The position numbers and the translations under genes were made by a program. The notes beneath the pieces were generated by a model. The model searched no databases. It was not told where the DNA came from and saw only the letters and a list, made by a program, of their open reading frames with translations. Positions 1-11,599 of a stretch of DNA of 64,000 nt are shown here, in pieces; within the stretch, counting starts at the first letter, position 1, and each line of letters begins with the position of its first letter. The stretch comes from Wyeomyia smithii (lineage: Eukaryota; Arthropoda; Insecta; Diptera; Culicidae), in the NCBI RefSeq assembly GCF_029784165.1, contig NC_073696.1, positions 115,622,991-115,686,990 of the forward strand. The letters are read 5' to 3'.

Positions 1-303
1 TAGTTCATTTTTATGGTAGGGTGTCAAGCTCTTATCTGCCTTTGATTTTCTACCATTATGCTACTGCTGTTATCAAGGTCGTTGTAGTATCATCGATTTT
101 AGCGCTTAAACGGTCTTCTTTATATTTCTTTATTGTCCCAACAGAGTCAGGTTAACTCGCTCCAACAGTCGTGAAATGATGTTGGTTGGCTATCTGCAAG
201 ATGTTCTTCGATTATTCATCAATAGCATTGTGCAAAAACATTCTTCTGATTACGGAATGATACGTAATGCAAAAAATAAGACTATGTCCAATTTATAGCC
301 AAT
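1..303. other. no gene seen
   Basis: AT-rich sequence without a convincing open frame, RNA gene or terminal repeat. It ends at the left target duplication of the hAT MITE. Confidence 0.5.
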
Positions 304-311
304 GTATAGCC

Positions 312-526
312 CAGGGGCGACTCGTGGCTTTTGAATCTGCCTGTTCAACTACAAATTCTGAAAATCGCAATTTGGGGAAGTAATCACAATCATGTCCGCG
401 TAATCACGCAAGTCATTCTAGTACAAAACAATAAAATATTGATATAAATTTGCGTCTGAAATATATTTTTTGCCTGGCGTCCCGCTGTGCAATGCACAGG
501 TTGCACCTATGGACGAGTCGCCTCTG
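312..526. mobile_element. hAT-type MITE with 8-bp target duplication
   Basis: The 215-bp segment begins CAGGGGCGACTCGT and ends with the inverted form of CAGAGGCGACTCGT, so 13 of 14 terminal bases match. It is flanked by the exact 8-bp direct repeat GTATAGCC (304-311 and 527-534). CAGRG termini with 8-bp duplications are the hallmark of hAT elements. There is no coding capacity, so it must be mobilised in trans. Boundaries are seen directly; the superfamily is inferred from the ends and duplication length. Confidence 0.85.
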
Positions 527-534
527 GTATAGCC

Positions 535-1313
535 AGTGCATCGTAAAGGTTACTTAACGTAACAACCGAAACCTACCCTTAGAAGCAGTTCGTTTTCATG
601 TTGCGCTCTGCTGAAAGTACAAATTTTGAACGCATGGCTGATTAGAGACTTGGTATTTATTTCAAGCTAGTTTCTTAAAAGTATGTTTTTTTTTTAACGA
701 AGGGGTCCTGAAGTCTCTTTTTACCTAAAAGTTTTTTTCCATTTCTTGTATGAATTATCGTTAGAAGTTTATTAGTTGGAGTGCATTAGCTTTTCACATA
801 AATTTTTGATAAAAGGTATGCAAATTTACTTGGTTCAGTAAGGCTTACACACTATCAAAGTTTCACTGAATACGAGAGGGTGTTTCGAACATCTGGTCGA
901 GTTGGCGCGGAATGCGTCAAGAGCATTGTTAGCTTTAGTTGTAAAGAAAAACTTTCTAGGCACGAGTTGTAGAAATTTTAAAATACGTCGTATGCCCTGA
1001 AAACAAATGCAGCAAAAAAGCAAAAAAAAAAAAATAATAGCAATAAATTTTGAATGAAAAAAGGAGTAAAATTGTATTTTATTTTGTCGTGAAATTTAAA
1101 GCTATCACAAAATTTATTGCTAAAATGTTGAGATCGGCATTTTTTCAGTTTCAGCATATTTCAATTTTATTTTCAATATTTAAAAATTGCGCTTCGGGGT
1201 GCGTTGGCCTCTGAGTATCATAGCGGTTCCAAAAATACCCATAATGTGTGATATTTTACAATCGAATGATAAATCAATAAGATCAACTGCGGTACGGAAT
1301 TTCCCATTTGTAC
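535..1313. other. AT-rich intergenic, no gene seen
   Basis: Long T and A runs (for example near 686-700 and 1020-1035). One 62-codon minus-strand open frame (835-1023) resembles nothing I know and is probably chance. Confidence 0.4.
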
Positions 1314-2172
1314 ACAGTCAAATTTTTACGTGGCTTTTCACGTGGATTTCCACGAGGTTTTTTTACGCAAATTTTCGAATTACCGCGTTTTTTCACGCGG
1401 ATTTTTTTAATTAACGCGGTTTCCACGCATTACCACACTAATTAAAAAAAAACGCAATTTTTTGAATTAACTTGGGTTGAAAACCATAAACGTCTAAGAG
1501 CTTGTTGAGTAAAACCCTACGCCTTCTGAAAAATCCGGAATGACCGTCAGAGAACCATTTCAAATCCGGGTCGTAGAGTGTCGGGTTTTTCTAAAACCTA
1601 TCTTTTTTTTACGGAGATTTTCGAATTAACGCATTTTATTACGCAGGTTTTCTATTAAACACGGTTTTTACGCTATTTTTTACAAGATACCTATGTATAC
1701 CCGTGTAGAAAACATGACTGTCTTAGATATTGAGTGCAGATGTGCTGTTGGTTGCCTAAAAATTATCACACCCAGGTTTTGTTACGGGGGACGGATATGT
1801 AATACATGTTAAAAATAAAACATTGTTTAAAATTTACTGAGCAAAACTGCAAAAATTCGCTTAAAAAACGCAATAATTTAAAAATCCGCGTAAAAAAATC
1901 CTCAAATGTTGGATTTAGTAAAAAGGAATAGTTTTGAAAATTGTGTTCTTATTTGGTCATTCCGGATTCTCTGGAAGGCCATACAGTAGCCACCATGGAC
2001 TTAATGCTAGTCAGTGGACCACCCGGAAGCTTTAGAACCAGTTTTATTTTTACTGAGTCTTTTACTCAATGAACATTATTAGACGTTTTCCGTTCCGAGC
2101 TGCGTTCATTGAAAAATTCTCGTAAAAAATACCGCGATAACTCGAAAATTCGCGCAGAAAATCAGTGTATTT
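1314..2172. repeat. CGCGTAAAAAAC-type repeat cluster
   Basis: Repeated short modules alternate CGCG(G)-TTTTTTTACGCG with AATTCGAAAATCCGCG in both orientations (about 1320-1450, 1610-1680, 1855-1910 and 2115-2165). Related modules occur at 6085-6212 and 58035-58420. The left side starts near CAGTCAAATTTTTACG and the right side ends near the inverse of CACTGATTTTCTGCG. This would fit a decayed, expanded copy of the TA-flanked MITE seen intact at 6085-6212. Outer limits are approximate. Confidence 0.5.
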
Positions 2173-2619
2173 TGAACAATAACATGCATAGAGTTTGTCA
2201 AGGTGTAATGCTTGAGCATGAACTGCTAACTATTGTTTCATCACCGTGAGCATGCGAAAAGCGTTTGTGTGTCTGCCGAGATATTTTCGTCATTAGCAAT
2301 ATTGAATGTTACATTGTCCCATGTTGAAAGAGCCATACACATGCGCAACATTCAAATGAACTATGCATTTTTTGATTTTGACAGTGTAGGTATCTTTCAT
2401 CAGATTGTAGAAAAATGTTATTTCAATTTACGCGAGTATCTTGTGAATCTCTTAGATAGTAACAGAGTTAGAGTCGTACCTGGCCCCTTTTATGATGGTC
2501 GCATCAGCTTCCTTTTGTTCATAAGTTGTGATTCTTTGACAAAAATCTTCATACACCTAACGAATTAGTTTAGAAGTGATCAATTGGCTATATATGTCAA
2601 CCTACTAATTACCCTTCTA

Positions 2620-5062
2620 GGGTAAATGTACCCTTAGTGGAGGTAGTACCAATAGTGGAGGTAGTGCGATATAGAGAGTTTTTTAGTTTATTTTGAGTAA
2701 GACTGGCAAAAAAAGTATAATGCAACATGTTTGTATGGGTTTTATGTAATGTTTAAGGGAAAAATTCCCTTTTTACAGTGAAACACTAAAGAGAAAAAAC
2801 GTTTTTCCAAATCACTAGCTGAATACCGCTTGATTATTAGTGTTTTCTTAAGCTGCATTCGATTTTATTTAAGGGATATTTATTAAGTTAAAACAAAGTC
2901 TCATATAATTTTTAGTACTTATTGTGTGGAAAACTCATCAATTTAAAGATTCATTGGCACTTAAATCGTTTTTGTTTGATTTAACCCCGTTTTTTTCAAC
3001 TTCGCCATTATTGGTACACAGAAACACCGTTGCTCCCATAGTGGAGGCATTCGAATGTTTACAAGTGTCAAACGAAAACAAATCGTTTACAGTTCAGATT
3101 TTTGAATATTCAGCGCATATACAGTGTTTGCGCAGCGAACAGGTTTTGAGCTATATCGTTACATCATCGCTGCAGGACAATGCCCTTCCTATTCACTACT
3201 TCTAAGCTACGAATAAAAACAACATTTCAAAGGACATTTCATTGACACTTGCACTGGAACAAAGGCCATTCAGCAGTCTATTCCACCAAGTTCATTCAAC
3301 CGCATGGAAGAAGGTGAAAACAGAGCCGAGAACTTTCTGCGACACTATTAAACCGATATAAATACGGCACATTTGCGCAAGTTAGTTTTCATTCTGTTTT
3401 CAACCGTTTTCGAGTGTACATCCCTAATAAACCAGTAGCTCAAGAAACAGGCAAGGAACTTTCCACCTTCAATTCAGTAGAGGTCAATCCTGAATTGAAT
3501 TAGGAAAAAGAAGGACAAGATGTAATTATTGAAGATTCGGTTATAATTCCAACTTCAATAATCAAAGCTGCTATAGATTGCATTGGTAGGGAGCGCATTA
3601 ACAGCTTTAGTAGCGGTTCTGTCTTATCTGCAGAAGGAGAAAGCGTCCGGCAGCTATATGAGATGTTATTGATGCCTATTGATTCGCAGTTATTGAGCAG
3701 TACGACTCCAGAGATGACTGTGTCAAGTGACTACATATCTGAGGATAATCCAACATTTATTGAGGAGGTAGGTGACGATAGTTTCATATCAGATGACAGT
3801 ATTCCACTCAGTGTCATGAAAGAGAAGACTGGACACAACATTCCGAGCCGTAAAATAAGCATAACCGAATTGCTTCAAACTCCGCCAATTCCTCGTCGGA
3901 GCAATATTCACAGGAGTTATAAAAGAAAATTCCACCCGGTACTGACGGCCTCAGAGCGGCTTGAAGAAATCCGACGACTTGAACAAGAAAAAGAAAATGA
4001 TGCAGCCAGGAAAAAAAGCCAGAGTAGAGGAAAGAGAGCTTGCTAAAATAAAAAAAGAACAACTAAAGAAAGAGATAACAAAAATTCGTGAGCGAAATCA
4101 AGAGGAAGCTGAGCGACGTAAGAATAAAAGAGAAGAACTTCGAAAAAAGAAACAGAAAAAAGCTGTACTACGAAAAAAGGAGAGAGAGAGGAGAAAAAAC
4201 GTAAGAAGCTAATGGAAAATAATCGAGAAAAAAAGCAAAAGATCGAGTTACTCGAGGCACTGAAGCTAAAACGTCAGATATAATTCTCGTCTGATGAATT
4301 TTTTCAGGTTATTTTTTTTTTGTTATATCATTTTAACTGACTTTTAATATAAGCTATCTTTTGAATACATTGACTTTGTATGCAATGCATTTGAAATGCT
4401 CCATGGTTACTGGTTAATAAATCCCTTATTTTCATTAAATGTTGTTATTTTCAATTGCATAGAAAATGAGCGAAAATGAAAATTAATTCAGTCAACTCGA
4501 TTTTCTAGTTTGAATTATATCTAAACTCAACCTATAATAATATTACCAAAATTTCACAGATTCTTCTAAGTTTCATTCACAATTCTATATAAAATGTTCA
4601 GCAGAGTTATTAACAGTGGACTGTAGATTATATAGAAAATCACGGACTTATGTCCCATTTTTTTGTAATAAAATATTCACATTGATTTCCATATTTATTT
4701 TAAACTCATCGTTTTTTGTTTTCTATACTTGTGACTGTTCAACAAACTTCAAAATGTACAATCTTCATCCATTTCATTTATAGAAATTTCAAGGTTTTTA
4801 AAACTACCTCCACTATAGGTACATGGTACCACCATTATAGGAACAGTACCTCCACTAAAGGTACAAAAGCTATGATAACAATTGTTGATTTTTTTCAAAT
4901 TCATTAGTTTTAAAAATGCACAACGAGTTATTTATCAGCAAAACAACTAAATTGTCTATCAAATCATATGTTCATACATCCAAAGTTAACTAAGGCTCAA
5001 TTGGATTCGTTAAAATTTGTCAGAAGTAGCTACTATTTGCGCCACTATTGGTACATTTACCC
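2620..5062 (+). mobile_element. TA-flanked DNA transposon, 2.44 kb, degenerate
   Basis: Both ends carry the inverted terminal sequence GGGTAAATGTACC and lie next to TA (2618-2619 and 5063-5064), as in the Tc1/mariner/pogo group. Inside each end are copies of a subterminal motif, GTGGAGGTAGTACC on the left (2637-2668) and ACCTCCACTATAGGTAC-like on the right (4803-4866), plus one more near 3037. These look like transposase-binding arrays. The interior contains a broken reading frame (3420-4281). The pogo-like assignment rests on TA duplication and protein style only; no DDE catalytic triad was located. Confidence 0.65.
3420..4281 (+). pseudogene. transposon-encoded protein, C-terminal half, frameshifted
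   Basis: From about 3420 a plus-strand frame reads through an in-frame TAG near 3500. It continues as an acidic, Ser/Thr-rich stretch (3520-3900) and then a very Lys/Glu-rich coiled-coil-like tail starting near ASERLEEIRRLEQEKE (about 3950). Continuity requires one frame change in an A-run near 4010 and another near 4195; the frame then stops at 4281. I recognise no catalytic motif. Its position inside the 2.44-kb TIR element implies a transposase or accessory protein. The stop and both frameshifts make it non-functional as read. Confidence 0.45.
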
Positions 5063-6084
5063 TAATCTAGTATTGTTCCGCTCGGCTTTGATCAATTGAA
5101 ATGAGCAACTGGTATACTGCCGCTCATGGCAAGTCCGTCCCAATTGCATTTTTATCAATTTTGATTTTATGAGTGGAATCATCACCTTCTTATATCTACT
5201 TTCGATAGAACACATACTTTTGAACACTTTGTTCTGAGAAACTATGAAAAAAATAGCAAGTCAGTTTGGCCCATAGCAAAAATGATCGCAAGTCGGTCCC
5301 ATAGAAAAAATCATTGCTAGTCAGTCCCACAGCCAAAAACAATTATGAAACATATGATATTTACCACAATTTATGGTCTTCAAAAGTGATGAAACTCAGT
5401 GACATCTCAAAGTTTATTAAACTTTTGATAACATTAGTTTTTATATAACAACGAAAGGGGGTCAATCGGGGGAGTACCCTGGTACCCAACAAATTGAAAT
5501 TCGTGTAACTTTGACAATTTTCATTCCATTCCAATAATTTAGTACCAAAAGATTCAGTACCTTTTCTACTTTTAAATTCGTGCCAGCGGTGTCCCAAAAG
5601 AATTTCTTTGTTGCTGGAGATCTGGTTTTCCGGGAATATGTTCCGGAACTGAGGAATTTTATGAATATTCGAACAGAACCTTACAGTTATTAGTTGAAAG
5701 TTCTTAAAATTACTTCCACAGGTCATTTTTATGGTTTTGGGTGTTATGGTGATATGCTTTCAAATGGTTCTTCCGAAACAGATTCGGCCGGGGCCTCTAG
5801 TGGCCATAGAAACGTTGAAATAGTACAACGTCGCATACCATCCTATATGGGTATTTTCAAAACCGAATACCATCAGACGCCATTCTGAAATTCAGGATGT
5901 TGCCTCTTGGTTCCCGGAAAACATAGAAAATTGTCCGAAAGCCACCTCATAAGAGTGTTTTTGGAATCGGGACGGTGTCTAGAGACCTATAAACGACCAT
6001 AGAGACCCTTTCTCAATTCCAAAATGGCGACTTCCGGTGTCTGGAAGAAAACTAAAATTGCCCGAATACCGTCGAATATGGGTA

Positions 6085-6212
6085 CAGTCAGGTTTCTTTT
6101 TACGCGAGGGATACGTACCTCGTAAAAAAACCGCGGTAATTCGAAAATCCGCGTAAAAAACTTCGTAAACAATATCCGCGTATAAAAAAAACCGCGTAAA
6201 AAAACCTGACTA
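6085..6212. mobile_element. nested TA-flanked MITE
   Basis: A 128-bp palindromic element: the left end CAGTCAGGTTTCTTTTTACG and the right end are inverted copies, with TA at 6083-6084 and 6213-6214. The last right-end base is A where G would be expected. The interior consists of CGCGTAAAAAACCG / AATTCGAAAATCCGCG modules, the same family as at 1314-2172 and 58035-58420. It is inserted inside the 2.93-kb transposon and is therefore younger than it. Confidence 0.7.
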
Positions 6213-6691
6213 TATTTCTGGCATCGCGATGATGCTCAGAGACCGAAAATCACCTCCAGATGCCATTTTGAAATTTGACATCCGAGAAATTTAAAATGAT
6301 GACTTCCGAGCACATAACGGTTAAAGCATTTTCTCTTGCTGATTTCCAGAGCTTATTTTTTGTAGATGTTAGCATTTAGATTATGCATAAATATTTTTAT
6401 AAGAAAGTTATCTTCATTTGCACCACTACCGAATTCCAAATTCCCACATCAGTTGTCTTCTTCCAATATTGACTTTTATGAAAATGTATGATACAGTGAA
6501 AATACACTGTATTTACTGCTCTGACAGAAGATATCAGTGAGGACATTTTCACAATCATGATTACAAGTAATGAGTGAGGAAACTGGTTTTGAAATTTAAA
6601 AGTTTGTTGAAAGTTATATTCCTCGTTTTTATTTTAAATAAACAACGCATTTTGTGCTGCTAAATTGGTTTCTTGGCGAAGTATTTATCAA

Positions 6692-7699
6692 TTAGTAAGA
6701 TTTTTGCTCTGGTGGATTATACCAGAAAAGTTTTTTCTCGACACTTATCACCGGTTGAATAACCTTCAACGTAGCCTCTTTCCGATCTGGGTCAACTCCA
6801 TTTGGAGCTTTCTGATAGGTCAGATTTTTCTCTAGTGAAAAACCTTCCGCATTTATCTCCTTCATTTGTTTCTTTGTAAACAAAAAACATCGTTTCATTG
6901 CGCCGTCGTCGGAAACTGTATCGCCATACTGAATGTGTGCTCTAACTGCATCAGGCTCGGACAAATCCCGTTCATGCTTGCCACGCTTCGAGACTACTGC
7001 TCCATCAGGATTAACTGCAGAGGCTCGGTAGATAAGATTTCTGTGAACAAAATATCCAGAATACATATTGTTCAGGATACAAGATTATTAAGCAAAACGA
7101 TTCCTTACCCACAACCATCTCCATACCCCAGTGTATTTAAGAAAAACTTCCGGCACACCGAAACAAGCTCACCACCAGACGACTTAAGGCTGAATAAATA
7201 GCTATGCTGCTTCATTGCTTCTTGACCAGAGTAGGTGTTCCGTTTGCGCCTACGTACAGGAACTTGCTGTACTCTTTCCCGAATAAACGATGTATGCTCA
7301 TCCATGCTTACGTTTCAAAAAAATGTATTCTCGTCAGATCTCTCATCCTTAGAAAGCCTCGTGAAGCACTTCCTTTTACAGTTACAATCAACTAGTTTCA
7401 CTGCGTGACTTACACGCCGTTTCTTGGCAGCCTGAGCCGCTAGCTGTTCTTTCTTAGTCCTCTTCCTCGTCATCATTTCATCTTCCGAATCCGTAATGTC
7501 CTCTATGCGGAGCGGTCCACGAGCATCCAACCTGGGCTCTCTGTTCAATTTAAATATTATTATAGTATTTGTACCATTCAACTAGTACATACCTTTGAGT
7601 TACAGAGGCTGGCGTGGGTTGTACGATTCTAGAAGTGATTTCTTCATCGGAACTTTCATCAGAACTGGCATAAAACTTGATTAACTCCAGTCCGGACAT
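6692..7699 (-). pseudogene. transposon-borne CxCxxxC-domain protein, one in-frame stop
   Basis: Three exons with GT-AG boundaries fit one frame: 7593-7699 (ATG, MSGLELIKFYASSDESSDEE), 7109-7540 and 6692-7040. Together they give about 295 codons ending ...NPPEQKSY. Exon 2 has a basic stretch (MTRKRTKKEQLAAQ), then CNCKRKC and, further on, SVCRKFFLNTLGYG. This arrangement is common in uncharacterised, often transposon-linked arthropod and Hydra proteins. An in-frame TGA at 7315-7317, just after a T-run, breaks exon 2; a one-base run-length change there would also alter the frame. It lies wholly inside the 2.93-kb TIR element, so it is probably its transposase gene or the 5' part of one. Function was not identified from a catalytic motif. 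Confidence 0.55.
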
Positions 7700-8052
7700 T
7701 TTCAACCGTTCGCTCAATTGACAAATCGTTATGCTGATAGTTTATTTTTCATCACCGGTCATAGGTGGCTATGTGACTGACTTGCTATCATTTTGGCTAG
7801 GTATCGTAAAAGTAATGGCATACGAGTCCCAGCTAATGTTTTTCAACATAATTTAATCAAATTTTGCTGTTTATGCATGTTTTATGACGCAAAAGTGTTT
7901 ATCTGCCATTGCAGCATCAAATTCTGTTGATGGTTTTGATTAAAAAAACATACAGGAGCGAAATTTCTCCAAAAGCGTTATGATCTTTAATAGCTATTTT
8001 CTCATTTGCACAAAAACGCAAATGGGACGGACTTGCCATGAGCGGCAGTATA

Positions 8053-9907
8053 TAGCTTAGCTGAACGGTACTTATTAAATGTAGTTTTATAGAAAACAAC
8101 AAATGCCCATGTAATGGAATTTATAAATGAGGAAAAGCATTGTTTTGAGAGACTGAAGAATTATCAGCTTTCTCCATACCGGATACACCAGTCTGCATCC
8201 TACATAATTTGAATCACTGATAGCAACCACAGATTAGTTTTGCATGATATTGCGAAATCTTGCTTAGATACTGGTTTGGATGGGTAAAAATTTCCTCAAC
8301 CATAAATTCAATTTAGTAGGAATGTAATTACGATTTTTTAATTATAGTAGATATAGCTATATTTTTCAGGTTACCGGGTTCTAAGAAAGACATTCGTTAT
8401 TGTAACGTAAATTGAGGCTTTTTTAATTTTTCAACGTTTAGATGATTGTCTAGTCCGCTGTTTCTTTATCGCAACTGTTCGTACCTTTTGAGACGTAGAA
8501 TAAAATTAAAGGCACACTAAGTGCACTGTTTATACTTGAATTTTGTCCAACGTACTGGCGATAACTGCCTTTCAAAAACACGTTTCGTTGTCGAAGCTAA
8601 ACCTTTCAACTGCAAACAGTTAAAAAATCTTCACTGCAATAAAAAAAACTTTTGAACTTTTATAGTTCCTGCTGAAGCCACAAAAAAGACTGTCGTACAA
8701 TACACCCACCTTCAAAAGAAACAGCATCAAACCAAATTACCTAAATCCGGTTTACGGTTTGCTGAGCTACAACAAATCATACCGGTTGCCTGTTTTCACT
8801 TTTGTTGTGTTGTTGACTCATCCAGTTCAATGGATCAACGGTTCGCACAATATGTGTAGGAATGCTGAGACTAGTTCTAAATAAACGAGATTTATTCGAA
8901 GTGAATCCGATTGTATGAAAACGTTGCCGGACTAATTAAAATTAATAATCGTACAGGCTAGTCCCAATCAGTGATCGAAGACTACGTTTCTATTTTGGTA
9001 TATCACTCAAGCGCGGGTCGCGGTGGTGCTGTTGACCGGTTGCGTAACACTGATGTTTAAAGGCAGTAAATAGTTAAACTATCTGCAAGTCCGACTGTCT
9101 ATAATTTTATCTAGTTCTTCCTCCCTTCGCACAACAATTTCACTTTGATGGGGGACCTCGTGGTCAATCCGACCGTACGCGACAAACTCCAGCGAAGTAC
9201 TGAGCGATTATCTTTACGGTATAGGGGAACCGGTAACCGGTATTTTGTTTCATGGGTGACGAACCGAATGCGAACGATGACGTAATTCAGTACGTTGCTG
9301 TCTGTGCGTATGTTTTGTATGTATGTAGTTCGAAACTAAACTCATACGGTGTTGATAAAAATCCACGCGGTGAATGATGCAGCAAAAAAAGCAATGTTGT
9401 TTATTCACTATCGGTATGCATGTGAACATGAATACGAACGTTCTGAGGGTTGCTCACTAGTATCATTTTTGATATTGTGGTCATAACAATAGATCATTAT
9501 GTTTGATTGATTAAGAAGCTAAAAATGAGTATTCGCTACTCACAATCTATTATATAGTCTGTATCAGAAAAACATAAAAATTAACAAAAAAAACATGCAT
9601 TGAAACAAAATGTTCCTTATTCTCTAATTATTGTAAACTGTGTATTCAACGCAAACCTTAAAAAATAATAACGAATGATAATTTTAATGACACATACTTG
9701 GATTTAAAAAGAAGGTTGTATTTTGTAACGATTATGATCGGTGTACGACTAATGGACATATTAACTGAGCGTAGAAAGAGATTTAACAGGTGAAGACAAG
9801 ATCAAACAGGATCGAGTTACTTTTTCATCATACAAGTGACTCCAGCGAATTTTTCGGGCTAGCGAGGGTTTAGAATAGTACTGGGGTTAGTTGACATGAA
9901 AATTCAA
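8053..9907. other. gene-free stretch
   Basis: No credible coding region. 8990-9330 is less AT-rich than its surroundings and contains the palindrome ACCGGTAACCGGT near 9229-9241. It could hold a promoter, possibly of the PIH1D1-like gene whose first exon is missing, but nothing proves it. Confidence 0.3.
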
Positions 9908-9909
9908 TA

Positions 9910-10276
9910 CAGATCGGATTCGATTATCCGGAATATCAAAAAAAAAAAAAAATCCATTCCGGATAATCGAATCACAGAAAAATTATTCAAATTTACGATT
10001 AACGACCAATATAATATTTGCTTTTGTTATTTTAAAATCTTGAGCAGCAAAAAAAATTGGACATTGATTATTTATATTGAATTCGAACATGTCCCATACA
10101 TGCCGGAGGAGTGACATAAATGGTAACAAATATGCCAGAAAGGGTGGTAAAGGTGAAATTTTGGAATTAAAATTAAAAACAAACACCAAAAAAATGTAAT
10201 TTTGGGTAATCAAGTCTTGAATTCTGGATAACCGAATCCCGGGTAATTGAGTCTCCAGATAATCGAGTCCGACCTG
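9910..10276. mobile_element. pogo-like MITE, TA-flanked
   Basis: Inverted ends CAGRTCGGAYTCGATTATCY (left from 9910, right ending at 10276) with TA at 9908-9909 and 10277-10278. Further copies of the CCGGATAATCGAAT motif occur just inside the left end (about 9955-9975) and before the right end (about 10225-10265). No coding capacity. The family style resembles mosquito TA MITEs driven by pogo/Tc1-like transposases. Confidence 0.7.
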
Positions 10277-10400
10277 TACTGCAAAGAGATGTGACCCATG
10301 TCGTGCATAATTGCTGCTTTTTTGTGTTGTAGACTTTTGTTTTATGGACTTTTAAACATAAGCATTCAGATAATGGAATATTTTTTAATGATAAATTCCT

Positions 10401-10675
10401 TGGTTCCCGTGGTTCTGTGGTTAGCGATGTCAGTCGGCAAGCTCTCCCACACGCGGTTGTGATGTCCGGTTCGATTCCCGATCAGATCGAGGATTTTTTC
10501 GAGCTGGAAATTTTCTCGATTCAGCACTGGGGCACGGTGTATTGTTGTACTTATCCTACAATATGCAAAATGCGCCAAAAACAGTATCGATAACGAATTC
10601 TTGATCGAGACCCAGCTATTAGCCCTCCAGGCTAGCGTGCGATATTGTTCTTGGTCACCGAAGGGTGAAACATTT
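10401..10675 (+). mobile_element. tRNA-derived SINE-like repeat
   Basis: The head carries a pol III A-box-like TGGTTAGCGATG (10418-10429) and a perfect B box GGTTCGATTCC (10468-10478), 39 bases further on, as in a tRNA. A non-tRNA body follows to about 10675. Cloverleaf pairing looks too poor for a functional tRNA. I did not find a clear target duplication, so the limits are approximate. Confidence 0.6.
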
Positions 10676-10756
10676 TAATTTTGGAACAATCTCTAAACTT
10701 TTCATTTATTACTGAATTTGATATAAAATATAAATATAGATGTTTTTCTAACAAAT

Positions 10757-10832
10757 CCGGACTACTTCGTGATTAGGGCGAAACTAGATAGGAAAACAAG
10801 TAAGGATTCGCCCTTATCACGAAGTAGTCCGG
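10757..10832. repeat. 26-bp-arm hairpin
   Basis: The arms 10757-10782 (starting CCGGACTACTTCGTGAT) and 10807-10832 are inverted copies with one mismatch, separated by 24 bases. The sharp arm ends and short spacer suggest a minimal MITE or solo inverted end. No reading frame is involved. Confidence 0.7.
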
Positions 10833-10839
10833 AAATGTA

Positions 10840-11599
10840 CAATGCGAAAAAATGTATTTGTGAGAAATGAACAAATTTAAAAAAAAATCTTCTTCATAAA
10901 AGGTTAGCCAAACATTGATGGTTATCCGACCATGGAGAAATGAGCAACAAAGAACTTGAAATTTTCAACAGAACTGATTTTTTTTATCTGAATCAAAATG
11001 GTTTGTTGGGTTTATATGATGTCTTCAGCAAATTTGTCGATGGTATTTCTGTCGTTCCAAAAAAAATGAACACTGCAAGAAAAAAAATCTTGGAAGAAAG
11101 TTTTTTTTTTCACCTCACTGGAAGGAATTTAAAAAAAATAATTATAAATTGAATATCTCAAAAAAATTTTTTTTTTAGACATCTCAATTTTTTTACAAAA
11201 ATTACAATATCGATGCTTGTTCGAACTTGGAGAGATAAGAAATGAATTGTGATATTCTGAAGAAAACATTTTTTTTAATTCATCAACAGTGTATATTTTT
11301 TCGGGAGGACAAAATTACCGTTAAATTGCTAAAAAATATCGTCAAATAATCTCAATCTCAAAGTTTACATATGTCTTTTTGTACGTCTGCACAAAACCCG
11401 GGACATCAAGTTTTGGGGCTATCTCATGCGACGAGTGTCTATCAATGATAAAGATATTAAAAAAATGAGATTTAAGATAATTACCTTTTTTTCTTTTATT
11501 TTTCCTATTAAATAAAAAGTTTTCGCGTTGTTTTTTTTTTGGAAAAACCAAACTACTTTAGTTGGTCTTTTGATCAAAAATCGGTTGATGTGAACTTGA
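10840..11599. other. AT-rich, no gene seen
   Basis: Many A and T runs of 7-11 bases (10870-11175, 11520-11545). The short open frames here are broken by homopolymers and resemble nothing I know. Confidence 0.4.

Larger units (their letters stand above)
5117..8048 (-). mobile_element. 2.93-kb TIR transposon carrying a Cys-rich gene
   Basis: The two ends are inverted copies beginning CTGCCGCTCATGGCAAGTCC. They match perfectly for 26 bp and imperfectly to about 35 bp. Each end abuts TATA (5113-5116 and 8049-8052), a 4-bp duplication or TA plus one shared repeat. Subterminal copies of GCAAGTCRGTCCCATAGC lie at about 5258, 5291 and 5315, with an inverted copy near 7775-7795, echoing the TIR itself. 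The element encloses a spliced minus-strand gene (6692-7699) and a nested MITE (6085-6212). Only 54 bp separate it from the previous transposon. A Sola-like affiliation is possible from the 4-bp duplication and the protein type but is unproven. Confidence 0.75.

Noticed and set aside
1187..3205. Several 75-111 codon plus-strand frames
   Set aside because: No domain, AT-rich composition and they cross repeat boundaries.
10418..10478. Genuine tRNA gene
   Set aside because: The A and B boxes are present but stem pairing is poor and a non-tRNA body follows; it is a SINE head.
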